64,000 bases of DNA. Origin: Cyanobacteriota bacterium. GTDB taxonomy: Bacteria > Cyanobacteriota > Cyanobacteriia > CACIAM-69d. The translations under genes and the position numbers were made by a program. Below are positions 36,645 to 45,483 of the stretch, piece after piece; within the stretch, counting starts at the first letter, position 1, and the number at the start of each line of letters is the position of its first letter. The notes beneath the pieces were generated by a model, which saw only the letters and a program-made list of their open reading frames with translations, searched no databases and was not told the DNA's origin. The DNA lies in assembly GCA_022402445.1 (NCBI GenBank), contig JAKRSF010000012.1, positions 1 to 64,000 of the forward strand. Reading direction: 5' to 3'.

Positions 36645-38351
36645 ATGGGCGCACCTCAGGCCGATCCCATTGGTGTGGTGTCCGTGGGGGCAGATGCGAT
36701 GCGATCGCCGATCCCCGAAAGTCTGTGGCGGCCGGTGTGCGATCGCCCGTTGGACCGGGAGGTTTATGGGCATTTGGGGGATTGGCTCTTTGGGCAGGGG
36801 CGCTGGGCGGCGGCGATCGTGGCCTACCTGCGGCGGTTCGATCCCGGCGGCAAGTCCCTGATGGCCTACCGGCGCTTTAGCCAAACGGTGCCCCAGGATG
36901 AGGCGGATCGGGAACTGGGGATAGATTTTCTGCGGGCCGGGGAGGCGGTCACGGCGATCGCCTGCGGGCGGCGGGCGGTGATGTTGCAACCGAATCAACC
37001 CAAAAATTGGGTGCTGCTGGGGGATGCGTGGCGGATTCTGGGGGATGAATGTGAGGGATCGGAGTTAGGGGATTTAGCAGAGCGCGATCGCCAGGTGGTG
37101 ACGGCCTATCTGGAGGCGCTGTACCGGGATCCGTCCCTGCGGGAAGCTTACATGGGCCTGTCGTTCTGGGGCCGCAAGCGCGATCGCGAGGATGCCCTGC
37201 AATGTGGCCGCAAATGGCTGTCCCCGTCCCTGCTGCGGGAGTTTGCCCCCGAGGCCACCTGGCAAGAACGGCCCATCGCGGCGGCGATCGCGGCGGGCAC
37301 GGTGACGATGAAACCCCTGCGGCCTGCGGATCCGACCTATGAACTGGCGGCGTCGCGATCGCCCTTTGGGGATGCGCCCTATCACACGTTTGAAACCACC
37401 CCCTGGCCGCGCCCGTCGGAACAGGCGATCGCGGTGCCCGATGCCCGCCTCTGGTGCGACCACTACACCCACGCCCTCTTTGACCGGGACGGCTACCTCC
37501 TGCGGGGCGATCTGGATCTGGGGGGCACGGAACTGATCGCCGCGTCGCCCCATTTGCCCCCGGCGGATCGGCTACCGGGGCGATCGGCGGTGCTGGCCAT
37601 GGCGGGCTGTTCCATGTATTGCCATTGGATCTTGAATATGTTACCTCGCCTGGGGCTACTGGAACAGGCGGGTGAATCCATCGAAAATCTGGACTGGATT
37701 TTAGTGAATGGGGATGAGCTGAGCTTTCAGCACCACAGCCTAGAGATGCTGGGCATTCCCAAATCAAAAATCGTGCCGGTGAATCCCCACTGGCGACATC
37801 TGCGCCTGGAGACGGCGATCGTCCCGTCGCGCATCGAACGGCTGCGGCCCTGGGTGGTGGATTTCCTACGCGATCGCTTCTGGCCCCATGCCCAGCCCTG
37901 TGCGGAGGTGCGATCAAAGCGGTTATATATCAGCCGTCGGCAGGCGGACTACCGGCGCTTGATTGACGAGGATGACCTGATCGTAAAACTCTACCAGCGG
38001 GGATTTCAGGGGGTGTGCCTCGAAACGTTCCCCCTGACCCAGCAGATTGCCATGATGGCCCAGGCGGAGGTGATTGTGGCTCCCCACGGGGCGGGCCTGA
38101 CGAATATTGCCTTTTGTCGTCCGGGTACAATTGTACTGGAGATATGTTCGCCGGTTTATGCGCCCCATTACTTTTGGGAGTTGGCGGCCTGTGCCCAGGT
38201 GCGCCACTATCACCTCATTGGCCGCGATCTGGACGAACATCCGGATCCGGAGGCGGTGAAGAAGGAGCGCTATGTGGATCCGGCGGCGGAGGGCATTTGG
38301 ATTGACCCCGATCGCGTGGTGGCGGCCCTGGATGCGTTGGGGATCACCTAG
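36645..38351 (+). CDS. GT61-family glycosyltransferase with helical N-terminal region
   Basis: 568 residues. The C-terminal half is a DUF563/GT61 domain: SMYCHWILNMLPRLGLLE, SKRLYISRRQADYRRL, VCLETFPLTQQIAMMAQAEV and the hallmark VIVAPHGAGLTNIAFCRPGT, ending LEICSPVY. The N-terminal 230 residues look like TPR/Sel1-type helices (WLFGQGRWAAAIVAYLRRF, VMLQPNQPKNWVLLGDAW). Such fusions are usual in cyanobacteria and probably build surface polysaccharide; acceptor unknown. No signal peptide. Confidence 0.85.
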   Translation: MGAPQADPIGVVSVGADAMRSPIPESLWRPVCDRPLDREVYGHLGDWLFGQGRWAAAIVAYLRRFDPGGKSLMAYRRFSQTVPQDEADRELGIDFLRAGEAVTAIACGRRAVMLQPNQPKNWVLLGDAWRILGDECEGSELGDLAERDRQVVTAYLEALYRDPSLREAYMGLSFWGRKRDREDALQCGRKWLSPSLLREFAPEATWQERPIAAAIAAGTVTMKPLRPADPTYELAASRSPFGDAPYHTFETTPWPRPSEQAIAVPDARLWCDHYTHALFDRDGYLLRGDLDLGGTELIAASPHLPPADRLPGRSAVLAMAGCSMYCHWILNMLPRLGLLEQAGESIENLDWILVNGDELSFQHHSLEMLGIPKSKIVPVNPHWRHLRLETAIVPSRIERLRPWVVDFLRDRFWPHAQPCAEVRSKRLYISRRQADYRRLIDEDDLIVKLYQRGFQGVCLETFPLTQQIAMMAQAEVIVAPHGAGLTNIAFCRPGTIVLEICSPVYAPHYFWELAACAQVRHYHLIGRDLDEHPDPEAVKKERYVDPAAEGIWIDPDRVVAALDALGIT

Positions 38352-38380
38352 GGACGAGGCGTGGGGTGGCCGGTGGGAGC

Positions 38381-38400
38381 GGGCGGGGAAACCCCGCCCC
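38381..38400. repeat. GTAGGG-type palindromic hairpin supplying a stop codon
   Basis: GGGCGGGG (38381-38388), an AAA loop and CCCCGCCCC (38392-38400), followed by TACGG. The stop codon of the next gene (minus strand, 38400-38402) lies at its edge. Same architecture as the hairpin at 30143-30161. Confidence 0.65.
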
Positions 38401-39371
38401 TACGGGGTTTTGGGCGGTTGGGCTTCGGGGGTGGCGGTCCAGGGATCGTCCCCTTCGGTGGGGGCTGGTTGGGCGGGGTCTTCGGGGCTCTGGGCGGCCA
38501 CGTCGATGGTGGTGGTGGCGGGGGGCAGGGCTTCGGCGGCGGCGGGGTTGAAGTCCTCCCCTGCGGCGCGATCGCCTGCACTTCCTTCGAGGCGATCGCG
38601 GGCCTTTTCCGCCAGCACTTCGGCGCGATCGCGGGCATGGCGGGCCAGTTCTCGGGCGCGATCGCGGGCATGGCGGGCCTTTTCCGCGAGGGTTTCAGCG
38701 CGATCGCCCAGCCGATCTTTTGCTAAATCCGCCAAATTTTCCGCCTGCCCCTGCACCCGTTCCTGGAGCTGTTTCGCCGCCGAGCCCGCCCGCGATCGCA
38801 ACGTTTCCCAGTCCGGCAGGGGCAAATCGGGGCGATCAGCGGGCCGTTCATCCGCGATCGCCTCCCGCGCCAGGGCCTCGCGCACCACCAGCCGTTTCGA
38901 GCCGCCGCTGAGGGCCGCAGCGGCGGGCAGCCAATAGATCCCCGTATCTTCAAAACCACCCCAGCCATTGCCCGAAAAGCCGTAGCGATCGACGCGGCCA
39001 TCGGCCCGGAAAAAGGCCAGATCTATCAACAGGCCAATACGATTGCCGCCGTCGGTCCAGACCTCGTGGCCGTGGAGATCGTAGGCCCCCGTGGGCTGCA
39101 CAAATTCACTCCCCTCTGGCCCCAGATCCGCCGCGATCGCCACCACGATCGCATCCTCCCCGATCGCCTGCACCTGCGACCAGGCAAAAGCGCGGCGCTT
39201 CTGGCCCAAAAATCCCCCCTTGCACACCAGACCCACCACCCGCCCCGCCTTCGGGTCCACCCAGAGGCCATCGAGGCGGCCCAGGGATTCTGTCGTGGCC
39301 AGATCAAGGATGGGGCGATCGCGCAGAACCTGAAAGGAAATCGGATCCGTAGAATCGGGGGAAGCGCTCAT
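38400..39371 (-). CDS. PRC-barrel protein with 11-residue-repeat helical tail
   Basis: 323 residues from MSASPDS. Two PRC-barrel-like domains occupy residues about 10-85 (GRLDGLWVDPKAGRVVGLV) and 90-170 (DLHGHEVWTDGGNRIGLLID). A long charged alpha-helical segment (about 190-285) follows, with hendecad-like units such as RELARHARDRA and EVLAEKARDRL, then a Pro/Ala-rich acidic tail. PRC barrels bind proteins or RNA; cyanobacterial members of this type are uncharacterised. Cytosolic. Five HIP1 octamers, all in one frame, encode the ARDRA-type units of the helix. Confidence 0.82.
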   Translation of the reverse strand: MSASPDSTDPISFQVLRDRPILDLATTESLGRLDGLWVDPKAGRVVGLVCKGGFLGQKRRAFAWSQVQAIGEDAIVVAIAADLGPEGSEFVQPTGAYDLHGHEVWTDGGNRIGLLIDLAFFRADGRVDRYGFSGNGWGGFEDTGIYWLPAAAALSGGSKRLVVREALAREAIADERPADRPDLPLPDWETLRSRAGSAAKQLQERVQGQAENLADLAKDRLGDRAETLAEKARHARDRARELARHARDRAEVLAEKARDRLEGSAGDRAAGEDFNPAAAEALPPATTTIDVAAQSPEDPAQPAPTEGDDPWTATPEAQPPKTP

Positions 39372-39683
39372 GGGGCAGGCGGTTTCGCGAGACAAACGTC
39401 GCCCCTATCCTAGCGAGCCCACCGCCGTCCGCCATCGGGGTTTCCTGGGGGTTTGGCCGGATCGCCCCTCGGGCACCGTCGGCGCAACCTCAGCCATTCA
39501 CCCGAGCGATTGGCCCTGACGGGGATAGCATAGATTGAAGCGATTAATCCGATCCGTTAATCTATAGAACCCCGAGCTAAACCCCCGAGCCCCGGATCCG
39601 CCATTAGTCGCCCGCCCACCGCGATCGCCCCGACCCAGGCGGATGCCCGCGATCGCCCCAGTCTCGACGAAGGAGCAAGTGTC
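39372..39683. other. Intergenic region upstream of FIST gene
   Basis: About 310 bp between divergent genes. GATTAA (39542-39547) and TTAATC (39557-39562) form a short inverted repeat that could be an operator. AGGAG at 39671-39675 is the ribosome site of the FIST gene. Nothing else recognised. Confidence 0.4.
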
Positions 39684-40919
39684 TTGGTCAATTCCATGCA
39701 ATGGGTCAATGCCTTGTCCACCCAAGCGTCCCTAGAGGCGGCGGTTCGGGAGGTGGTGGAACGGGCGACGGCCCAGCTTGATGGCGCGCCGGATTTGGCG
39801 ATTTTGTTCATTTCCGCCGCCTTTGGCAGTGAATATTCGCGCCTGATGACCCTGGTGCGCGATCGCCTGTGGGTACCGGCCCTGGTGGGCTGTGGCGGCG
39901 GCGGCATCATTGGCCAGGGGGCCGATGGGCGCATCCAGGAACTCGAAGACGTGCCGGCCCTGTCCCTGACCCTAGCGAAGTTGCCCACCGGGGCCACCGT
40001 GCGCGCGTTCCATGTGCCGGGCGATCGGATGCCGGATCTCGACGCGCCCCCCGATGCCTGGGTGGATTTAGTTGGGGTTGCGCCGGAGCAGCGGCCAAAT
40101 TTTATTCTTTTGGCGGATCCGGCCCTGCGGGAAATTAATGATCTGGTGCAGGGGCTCGATTTTGCCTATCCGGGGTCGATCACCGTCGGCGGCCTCGCCA
40201 GCGGTGGCCCTATGCCCACGGCCCGCACGGTGTTTCATAATTACAGCCGCCACCAGGAGGGCACCGTGGGGCTGGCCCTGGCGGGGAATGTCACAATTGA
40301 GCCGATCGTTGCCCAGGGCTGCCGCCCCATTGGGGAACCGTTCCGGGTGCTGGAGAGCGATCGCAATGTGATGATCGCGATCGCGGATGCGGACGGCCAG
40401 GGGCGCGACAAACCCCTCTTTGCCCTCCGTAAGTTGGTGGATACCCTCGATGAGGGCGATCGCGAACTGGCCCAATCGGCCCTATTTGTGGGCATTGCGC
40501 GCGATGAATTTCGCACCACGTTACGTCCCGGCGATTTTCTAATTCGCAATCTCATGGGCTATGACCCGGAGTCGGGGGCCTTGGCCGTGGGCGATCGCAT
40601 CCGTCCCGGCCAGCGCATCCAATTCCACCTGCGGGATGCCCAAGCTTCTGCCCAAGATCTCACGGCTCTCCTGGAGCAGTATTGCCACGAACAGGATCCC
40701 TGCAAACCGGCCCCCGTTGGTGCGCTGCTGTTCGCCTGTTTAGGACGCGGCGAAAATCTCTATGAAGAGGCCCATTTCGACTCACGACTCTTCCAAAAAT
40801 ATGTGGGCGATATTCCCGTCAGCGGCTTTTTCTGCAATGGGGAATTGGGACCAGTGGGGGGTTCTACGTTCGTCCACGGCTATACGTCGGTGTTTGGCAT
40901 CATCCGTGAGCGAGATTGA
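39684..40919 (+). CDS. FIST-domain sensor protein
   Basis: 411 residues. FIST_N (about 25-215: ILFISAAFGSEY, VGCGGGGIIG, ITVGGLASGG) and FIST_C (about 225-390: GDFLIRNLMGYDPESGAL, ALLFACLGRGENLYEE, VSGFFCNGELGPVGG) are both complete. FIST modules are predicted small-ligand sensors, possibly for amino acids; standalone forms are common in cyanobacteria. The TTG start at 39684 is supported by AGGAG 8 bp upstream; an ATG four codons later is the alternative. A Uma2 gene follows after 35 bp. Confidence 0.88.
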   Translation: MVNSMQWVNALSTQASLEAAVREVVERATAQLDGAPDLAILFISAAFGSEYSRLMTLVRDRLWVPALVGCGGGGIIGQGADGRIQELEDVPALSLTLAKLPTGATVRAFHVPGDRMPDLDAPPDAWVDLVGVAPEQRPNFILLADPALREINDLVQGLDFAYPGSITVGGLASGGPMPTARTVFHNYSRHQEGTVGLALAGNVTIEPIVAQGCRPIGEPFRVLESDRNVMIAIADADGQGRDKPLFALRKLVDTLDEGDRELAQSALFVGIARDEFRTTLRPGDFLIRNLMGYDPESGALAVGDRIRPGQRIQFHLRDAQASAQDLTALLEQYCHEQDPCKPAPVGALLFACLGRGENLYEEAHFDSRLFQKYVGDIPVSGFFCNGELGPVGGSTFVHGYTSVFGIIRERD

Positions 40920-40954
40920 AACCACGATGCTTTAAAGTCATTCCATAGGCAGCC

Positions 40955-41551
40955 ATGATTGCGGTCAAAGTCAATGAACCCATTAGTCCAGAAGTCTATC
41001 TAGCATCAGAGCGCCAGAGTCCGATCAAGCGTGAATATTTGGACGGCCAGGTTTATGCCATGGCCGGAACCAGCAAAATCCATAACCTAATCAGCGGTAA
41101 TCTTTATCTGCTGATTCGTAATGGTTTGCGCGGATCATCCTGCCAAACGTTCATTGCCGATATCAAGGTCAGAATTGAGCAGGGAAAACGATTTTTCTAT
41201 CCGGATTTACTAGTGACCTGTGATTCGAGGGATGATTCTGATCTGACCTATGTCGATCATCCCACGGTGATTATTGAGGTGCTTTCGGAATCGACGGAAT
41301 CCTTTGATCGCGGCAAAAAGTTCCAATGCTATCGCATGATTCCCCAGCTTCAAGATTATGTGCTGGTCAGTTCTCAAGAATATTTGGTAGAAGTGCTCCA
41401 TCGTGTCGAGGGCGATCGCTGGCTTCTGAGTCTCTATGAAGGGGTGGACGCGATCGCCGCGATCGACGGCCTCAATCTGGAGCTTTCCCTCGCCGAGATC
41501 TACGCTGGCCTTGATTTGAACTCAAGCCTTGAAGCCAGAGAAAATCCCTGA
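40955..41551 (+). CDS. Uma2-family (DUF820) predicted endonuclease
   Basis: 198 residues. YLDGQVYAMAGTSKIHNLIS with the catalytic-core segment FFYPDLLVTCD and PTVIIEVLSESTESFDRGKK matches the Uma2/DUF820 PD-(D/E)XK-like family, hugely expanded in cyanobacteria. Asp in YPDLL and Glu in IEVLS are the predicted metal ligands. Biological role unknown; the family often sits near mobile DNA. AT-richer than the upstream FIST gene. Confidence 0.88.
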   Translation: MIAVKVNEPISPEVYLASERQSPIKREYLDGQVYAMAGTSKIHNLISGNLYLLIRNGLRGSSCQTFIADIKVRIEQGKRFFYPDLLVTCDSRDDSDLTYVDHPTVIIEVLSESTESFDRGKKFQCYRMIPQLQDYVLVSSQEYLVEVLHRVEGDRWLLSLYEGVDAIAAIDGLNLELSLAEIYAGLDLNSSLEARENP

Positions 41552-41620
41552 ATCAAGATTAAACGACATCTCTCTCACAAATTATATTGTATCCTGTAAG
41601 GAAAGAGATTTTGCAAGAAC

Positions 41621-41938
41621 ATGGAACCTGAATCCTTAGAAAAAGAAGATGTGATCCGAGTTGAAGAAGGCTTAAATGGTATGGGAGTTACATTTTTAGC
41701 TGAAGACCTTGATACCTTTCTCTATCGACATACGCCATCAGGTTTTAATAAACTATTTGTCGAAGGCGTGAATTGTAGAGTACTCCGACCTGGTTCTCCG
41801 AATTGGCGTTCAGGAACAATTTACTTTCAAGTGCGGTTTCTCGAAGATGAGCCGGAATCTTCTCCTGAAATTGAAGAGACGGCAGAACCATCGCCTTTGG
41901 ATGATATCCGCCGCCTAGAAATGGGTCCAGAAGGCTAG
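41621..41938 (+). CDS. KGK-domain small protein
   Basis: 105 residues. NWRSGTIYFQVRFLEDEPE followed by an acidic linker and SPLDDIRRLE matches the KGK domain family of small cyanobacterial proteins. The first half (EDVIRVEEGLNGMGVTFL) is the usual N-terminal part. No function known. AT-rich like the preceding Uma2 gene. A strong hairpin lies 20 bp after the stop. Confidence 0.7.
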   Translation: MEPESLEKEDVIRVEEGLNGMGVTFLAEDLDTFLYRHTPSGFNKLFVEGVNCRVLRPGSPNWRSGTIYFQVRFLEDEPESSPEIEETAEPSPLDDIRRLEMGPEG

Positions 41939-41957
41939 TTGTTTCCCTCACACCCGG

Positions 41958-41982
41958 CCCCTCTCCCAGGACAGGAGAGGGG
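41958..41982. terminator. Hairpin between convergent KGK and OYE genes
   Basis: CCCCTCTCC (41958-41966) and GGAGAGGGG (41974-41982) pair perfectly around a 7-nt loop. No T-run follows, so it may be a dispersed palindromic repeat used as a bidirectional barrier rather than a canonical terminator. Confidence 0.55.
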
Positions 41983-42025
41983 AGATGGTTTTAAAGCAAT
42001 ACGCTACTGGGGGCGCGATCGCGGC

Positions 42026-43135
42026 CTAGGCCACCGAAGCCCCTTCGCGGTAGGCGGGAAAATCCGTATAGCCCTTGCTCAGATCATCGCCATTGCCATT
42101 CCAGACCTTCGGATCCGCATCGGGGGCCAGGGGCCAACCATTGGCGAAACGCTCCACCAGGTCCGGATTGGCGATGAACGGACGGCCGATCGCGATCATA
42201 TCCGCCTGCCCCTCCGCGATCGCGGCCTCCGCCGTTTCTTGGGTATAGCCACAGTTACCCATCAGCGGCCCGGAAAACACCGCCCGAAATTCGTTGAGGG
42301 TCATCGGTTCCCCCAATTCATGGAACCCAAAGGCGAGGCCATCCATCACATGCAAATAGGCCAAACCATAGGCATTCAACCGTTCGGCATAGTAGGTAAA
42401 CGCCTCGCGGTAGTCCGGCGAACCCATGTCATTGAAAACGCCGTTGGGGGCCAAACGAACGCCGACGCGATTGGCGGGCCAAACCGTCAAAATCGCCTCC
42501 GTAATTTCCTGCAAAAAGCGGAACCGATTGTCTAAACTGCCGCCATAGGCGTCGTCCCGGTGGTTGGTTTTCGATTGCAGAAATTCGTCAATCAAATAAC
42601 CATTGGCCGCATGGATTTCAATGCCATCAAACCCCGCCGCCTTGGCCCGGATCGCCGCCTGTTTGTAGTCCTCAACGGTAGCGGCAATTTCCTCCACCGT
42701 CAGGGCGCGGGGCACTTGATAGGGTTCCTTGCCGTTGGGGGTGTGGATCGTGTCGCCGTTGATGGCGATCGCGGACGGAGCCACCGGCAGCCCCAGATCC
42801 GGGTGGAAGGAGCTATGGGAGGCGCGGCCACAGTGCCAAAGTTGCACAAAGGCGAGACTGCCCCCTTCATGAATGGCCTCGACCACCGGCTTCCAACCCT
42901 CCGCCTGGGCATCGTTATAGAGACCGGGGGTATCGCGCCAGCCAATGCCAACCTCAGAAACGACCGTTGCTTCTGTGATAATCAACCCCGCCCCCGATCG
43001 CTGACGGTAATAGTCCGCCATCAGGGCCGTGGGGACGCGATCGCTCCCCGTGCGGGCGCGGGTCATGGGGGCGAGGACAACGCGATTTTTGAGGGACAGA
43101 TCCCCCATCTGGAACGGATCGAGTAAGGACGGCAT
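42026..43135 (-). CDS. Old-yellow-enzyme-family alkene reductase
   Basis: 369 residues. LKNRVVLAPMTRARTG (FMN site), FVQLWHCGRASH, FDGIEIHAANGYLIDEFLQ (His/Asn pair binding substrate oxygen), NRFRFLQEITEAIL and ADMIAIGRPFIANPDL define OYE/NemA-type NADPH:alkene oxidoreductases, which reduce activated C=C bonds with FMN. Start MPSLLDPFQMG matches family members. Physiological substrate unknown. Confidence 0.93.
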   Translation of the reverse strand: MPSLLDPFQMGDLSLKNRVVLAPMTRARTGSDRVPTALMADYYRQRSGAGLIITEATVVSEVGIGWRDTPGLYNDAQAEGWKPVVEAIHEGGSLAFVQLWHCGRASHSSFHPDLGLPVAPSAIAINGDTIHTPNGKEPYQVPRALTVEEIAATVEDYKQAAIRAKAAGFDGIEIHAANGYLIDEFLQSKTNHRDDAYGGSLDNRFRFLQEITEAILTVWPANRVGVRLAPNGVFNDMGSPDYREAFTYYAERLNAYGLAYLHVMDGLAFGFHELGEPMTLNEFRAVFSGPLMGNCGYTQETAEAAIAEGQADMIAIGRPFIANPDLVERFANGWPLAPDADPKVWNGNGDDLSKGYTDFPAYREGASVA

Positions 43136-43414
43136 AGCGGGTCAAATCCTAGATTAGGTGAGCAAAATTCGAGTCTCGAAGGGGCCAGAATCTGGGCCGG
43201 GTCCACGCGATCGCCCCTGGGGAGGGGGACGCCTGGGGGTTAGCCCAAAACTCATACTTAGTCTGAGATCATACTGATTCTGACAAAACCCTGGGGCCAT
43301 TGTAGCGAATGGGGGCGAAGGCGCGGCGGGTCGGGGGCGATCGCGGCGATGCCGGGGCTCCAAGGGCGAGGGGGCAACTGCCATAATTCGGCTGTGATCC
43401 TGTCCTGCATTTGG

Positions 43415-44353
43415 ATGTTCCCTTTGAAAGTGCCCCCCCTGCCCCCTCGGATCCAGGCCGCCATTCAGCGACTCAAGCCGCACCTGCGCTGGCTCGGGGT
43501 GGGGGCTGCGATCTTTTTTCTGCTGGCGACCCTGCGCGATCGCGCGGCGGAGGTGGCCCAGTTGCGCTTGGCGGCCTCCGGGTGGCAGTGGCTCGCGGCG
43601 GGGACCGGCCTAACGGCGGCGGCGCACCTGTGGGCGGGGTGGGTGTGGGGCTGGCTGCTGGGGGAATTTGGGCGGCCGGCCCCCGTGGCGTGGGTGTTTC
43701 GCACCTATCTCCAGACCAACATCGCCAAATATTTGCCGGGGAATGTGTGGCATTTCTACGGGCGCATCGAGGCGGCGCGATCGCGGGGCTATCCCTGGGG
43801 CATTGCGGCCCTGAGCGTCCTGCTCGAACCGTTGCTGATGGCGGCGGGGGCGCTGCTGCTGGGGTTGACGGCGGGCCTGGGCGATCGCGGCTGGCTCCAG
43901 GGGGCGATCGCGATCGCGGTGCTGGCGTCGGTCCACCCAAAAATCCTCAATCCCGTCATCCAGCGCCTCGGCCGCTCCAAATTGCGCACCGAGGAAGAAC
44001 ACCCCTTTGCGATCGCCCGCTATCCCTGGCGACCCTTTCTGGGGGAATGCGGCTTTTTGCTGTTGCGCGGGGCCGGATTTGTGGCTTGCCTAGCGTCCCT
44101 CAGCGCGATCGCACCGGGCCAGATTTTGCCCATCCTCAGCGCCTTTGGTCTGGCATGGCTTGCGGGCCTCGTGGTGCCCGGTGCCCCCGGCGGCCTCGGC
44201 ATCTTTGAAGCCACCGCGATCGCCCTCCTCGATGGCCAAGTGTCCGCCGCCGTTCTCCTGGGCACCGTTGTGATCTATCGCTTCATTAGCATCCTCGTCG
44301 AAGCCAGCCTCGCCGCGATCGCCTGGTTCAGCGCCCGCTCAAACCAACCTTAA
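43415..44353 (+). CDS. Lysylphosphatidylglycerol synthase-like transmembrane (flippase-type) protein
   Basis: 313 residues from MFPLKVPPLPP. Seven to eight hydrophobic helices with YLQTNIAKYLPGNVWHFYGR (a hallmark of the UPF0104/LPG_synthase_TM family), then GLAWLAGLVVPGAPGGLGIFEA near the C-terminus. Family members include the membrane half of MprF; here no synthetase domain is attached. Likely involved in lipid or glycolipid transfer, substrate unknown. The upstream open frame is not protein-like. Confidence 0.82.
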   Translation: MFPLKVPPLPPRIQAAIQRLKPHLRWLGVGAAIFFLLATLRDRAAEVAQLRLAASGWQWLAAGTGLTAAAHLWAGWVWGWLLGEFGRPAPVAWVFRTYLQTNIAKYLPGNVWHFYGRIEAARSRGYPWGIAALSVLLEPLLMAAGALLLGLTAGLGDRGWLQGAIAIAVLASVHPKILNPVIQRLGRSKLRTEEEHPFAIARYPWRPFLGECGFLLLRGAGFVACLASLSAIAPGQILPILSAFGLAWLAGLVVPGAPGGLGIFEATAIALLDGQVSAAVLLGTVVIYRFISILVEASLAAIAWFSARSNQP

Positions 44354-44475
44354 AGCACCCAAAACCGCGATCGTTCACAGCCCCCTAACTCCATCCTTGA
44401 AGACCGTATAAAAAAACTAAAAACAGCGCACAATACAAATAGAAAAACAACCAATACAGACACACTCTAGTCCCC

Positions 44476-45483
44476 ATGGACACCGCTCCCACCCTCGATC
44501 TAGTCAGCCCACAAGAGAGTACTAGTGAGCCCACAATTGTCGCCGCCAATGAACTATCCAAAACCCTAAACACCGCTTGGATTGAAGGCTTTCAAGTTAG
44601 CGAAGGGGACTTTGAAATCGACCTACGGGAAGTCATTCTCCCCGAAGTCACCGTTCGCTACTTCTACTCCAAATACAAATTCATGGACTGCTACACCGTC
44701 CCAGCAGACCTCACCATGATTGCCTTCATGATGCTCGTCTCCCATCCTGCCATTTCCTGGTGCCACCACATCGAACCGACCGCCAACTTCATGGCCGTCC
44801 AGCGCAGCACCGTTGAATACACCTCCTCCCTGCCCCCCGGCTGGCTCGGCGTAGACGTCATCATCAGCAACGAACTCCTCGATCGCTGCGACCTCCTGCC
44901 CCATCGCTTCTGGGAACGCCTCAGTGATAAATGCGGCGGCGCAGCGATCCAACTGCCCCCCAAGGCGATCGCCAAATTCCGTCGTTTTCTATTAGGTTGG
45001 CGTCGGGAAATTGAATTTCTCTACGGTCAAGGACAACTGGATACGGCCTGCGCCCATCAAATGCGGGATGAACTGCTCGACCGGCTCCACCTCCTCTTTG
45101 ATGAAACCTTCACCGACCTCAGCAACTGGGAATATATTCGCCCCAAAATCTCTCGCCGCTACTGGATCTATCACCAGGCCCGAGAAATCATCGAAGCCGA
45201 TCTATTTCATCCCCACACCTCCATGGAAATCTGCCAAACCATTCAGGTTTCCCGCCGCGCCCTAGAATACGCCTTCCAGCAAATCGCCGGATGTAGCCCT
45301 AATGACTACATTCGATCGCGCAAACTTACCGCCATTCGCCAGGAATTAAAACAAGCCAAACCAGGCTTTGTGAGGGTAAGCGAAGTGGCCAGCCGCTACA
45401 GCTTTCGTCACTTTGGTCGATTCTCCAGCCAGTTCCGCGCCCTATTTGGAGAATTGCCTTCTGAAACCCTAGCCAATTACTAA
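44476..45483 (+). CDS. AraC-family transcriptional regulator
   Basis: 335 residues. The C-terminal 100 residues contain the two helix-turn-helix units (MEICQTIQVSRRALEYAF and VSEVASRYSFRHFGRFSSQF) followed by RALFGELPSE, the AraC end signature. The N-terminal domain (DFEIDLREVILPEVTVRYF, MIAFMMLV) resembles cupin-like sensor regions of cyanobacterial AraC regulators; ligand unknown. An AT-rich upstream stretch with a TATAAA about 70 bp before the ATG probably holds the promoter. No adjacent target operon on the same strand is obvious. Confidence 0.85.
   Translation: MDTAPTLDLVSPQESTSEPTIVAANELSKTLNTAWIEGFQVSEGDFEIDLREVILPEVTVRYFYSKYKFMDCYTVPADLTMIAFMMLVSHPAISWCHHIEPTANFMAVQRSTVEYTSSLPPGWLGVDVIISNELLDRCDLLPHRFWERLSDKCGGAAIQLPPKAIAKFRRFLLGWRREIEFLYGQGQLDTACAHQMRDELLDRLHLLFDETFTDLSNWEYIRPKISRRYWIYHQAREIIEADLFHPHTSMEICQTIQVSRRALEYAFQQIAGCSPNDYIRSRKLTAIRQELKQAKPGFVRVSEVASRYSFRHFGRFSSQFRALFGELPSETLANY

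Noticed and set aside
36949-37917. 322-codon minus-strand frame in the GT61 gene
   Set aside because: Shadow of the GT61 coding strand, very Pro/Arg/Ser-rich and without motifs.
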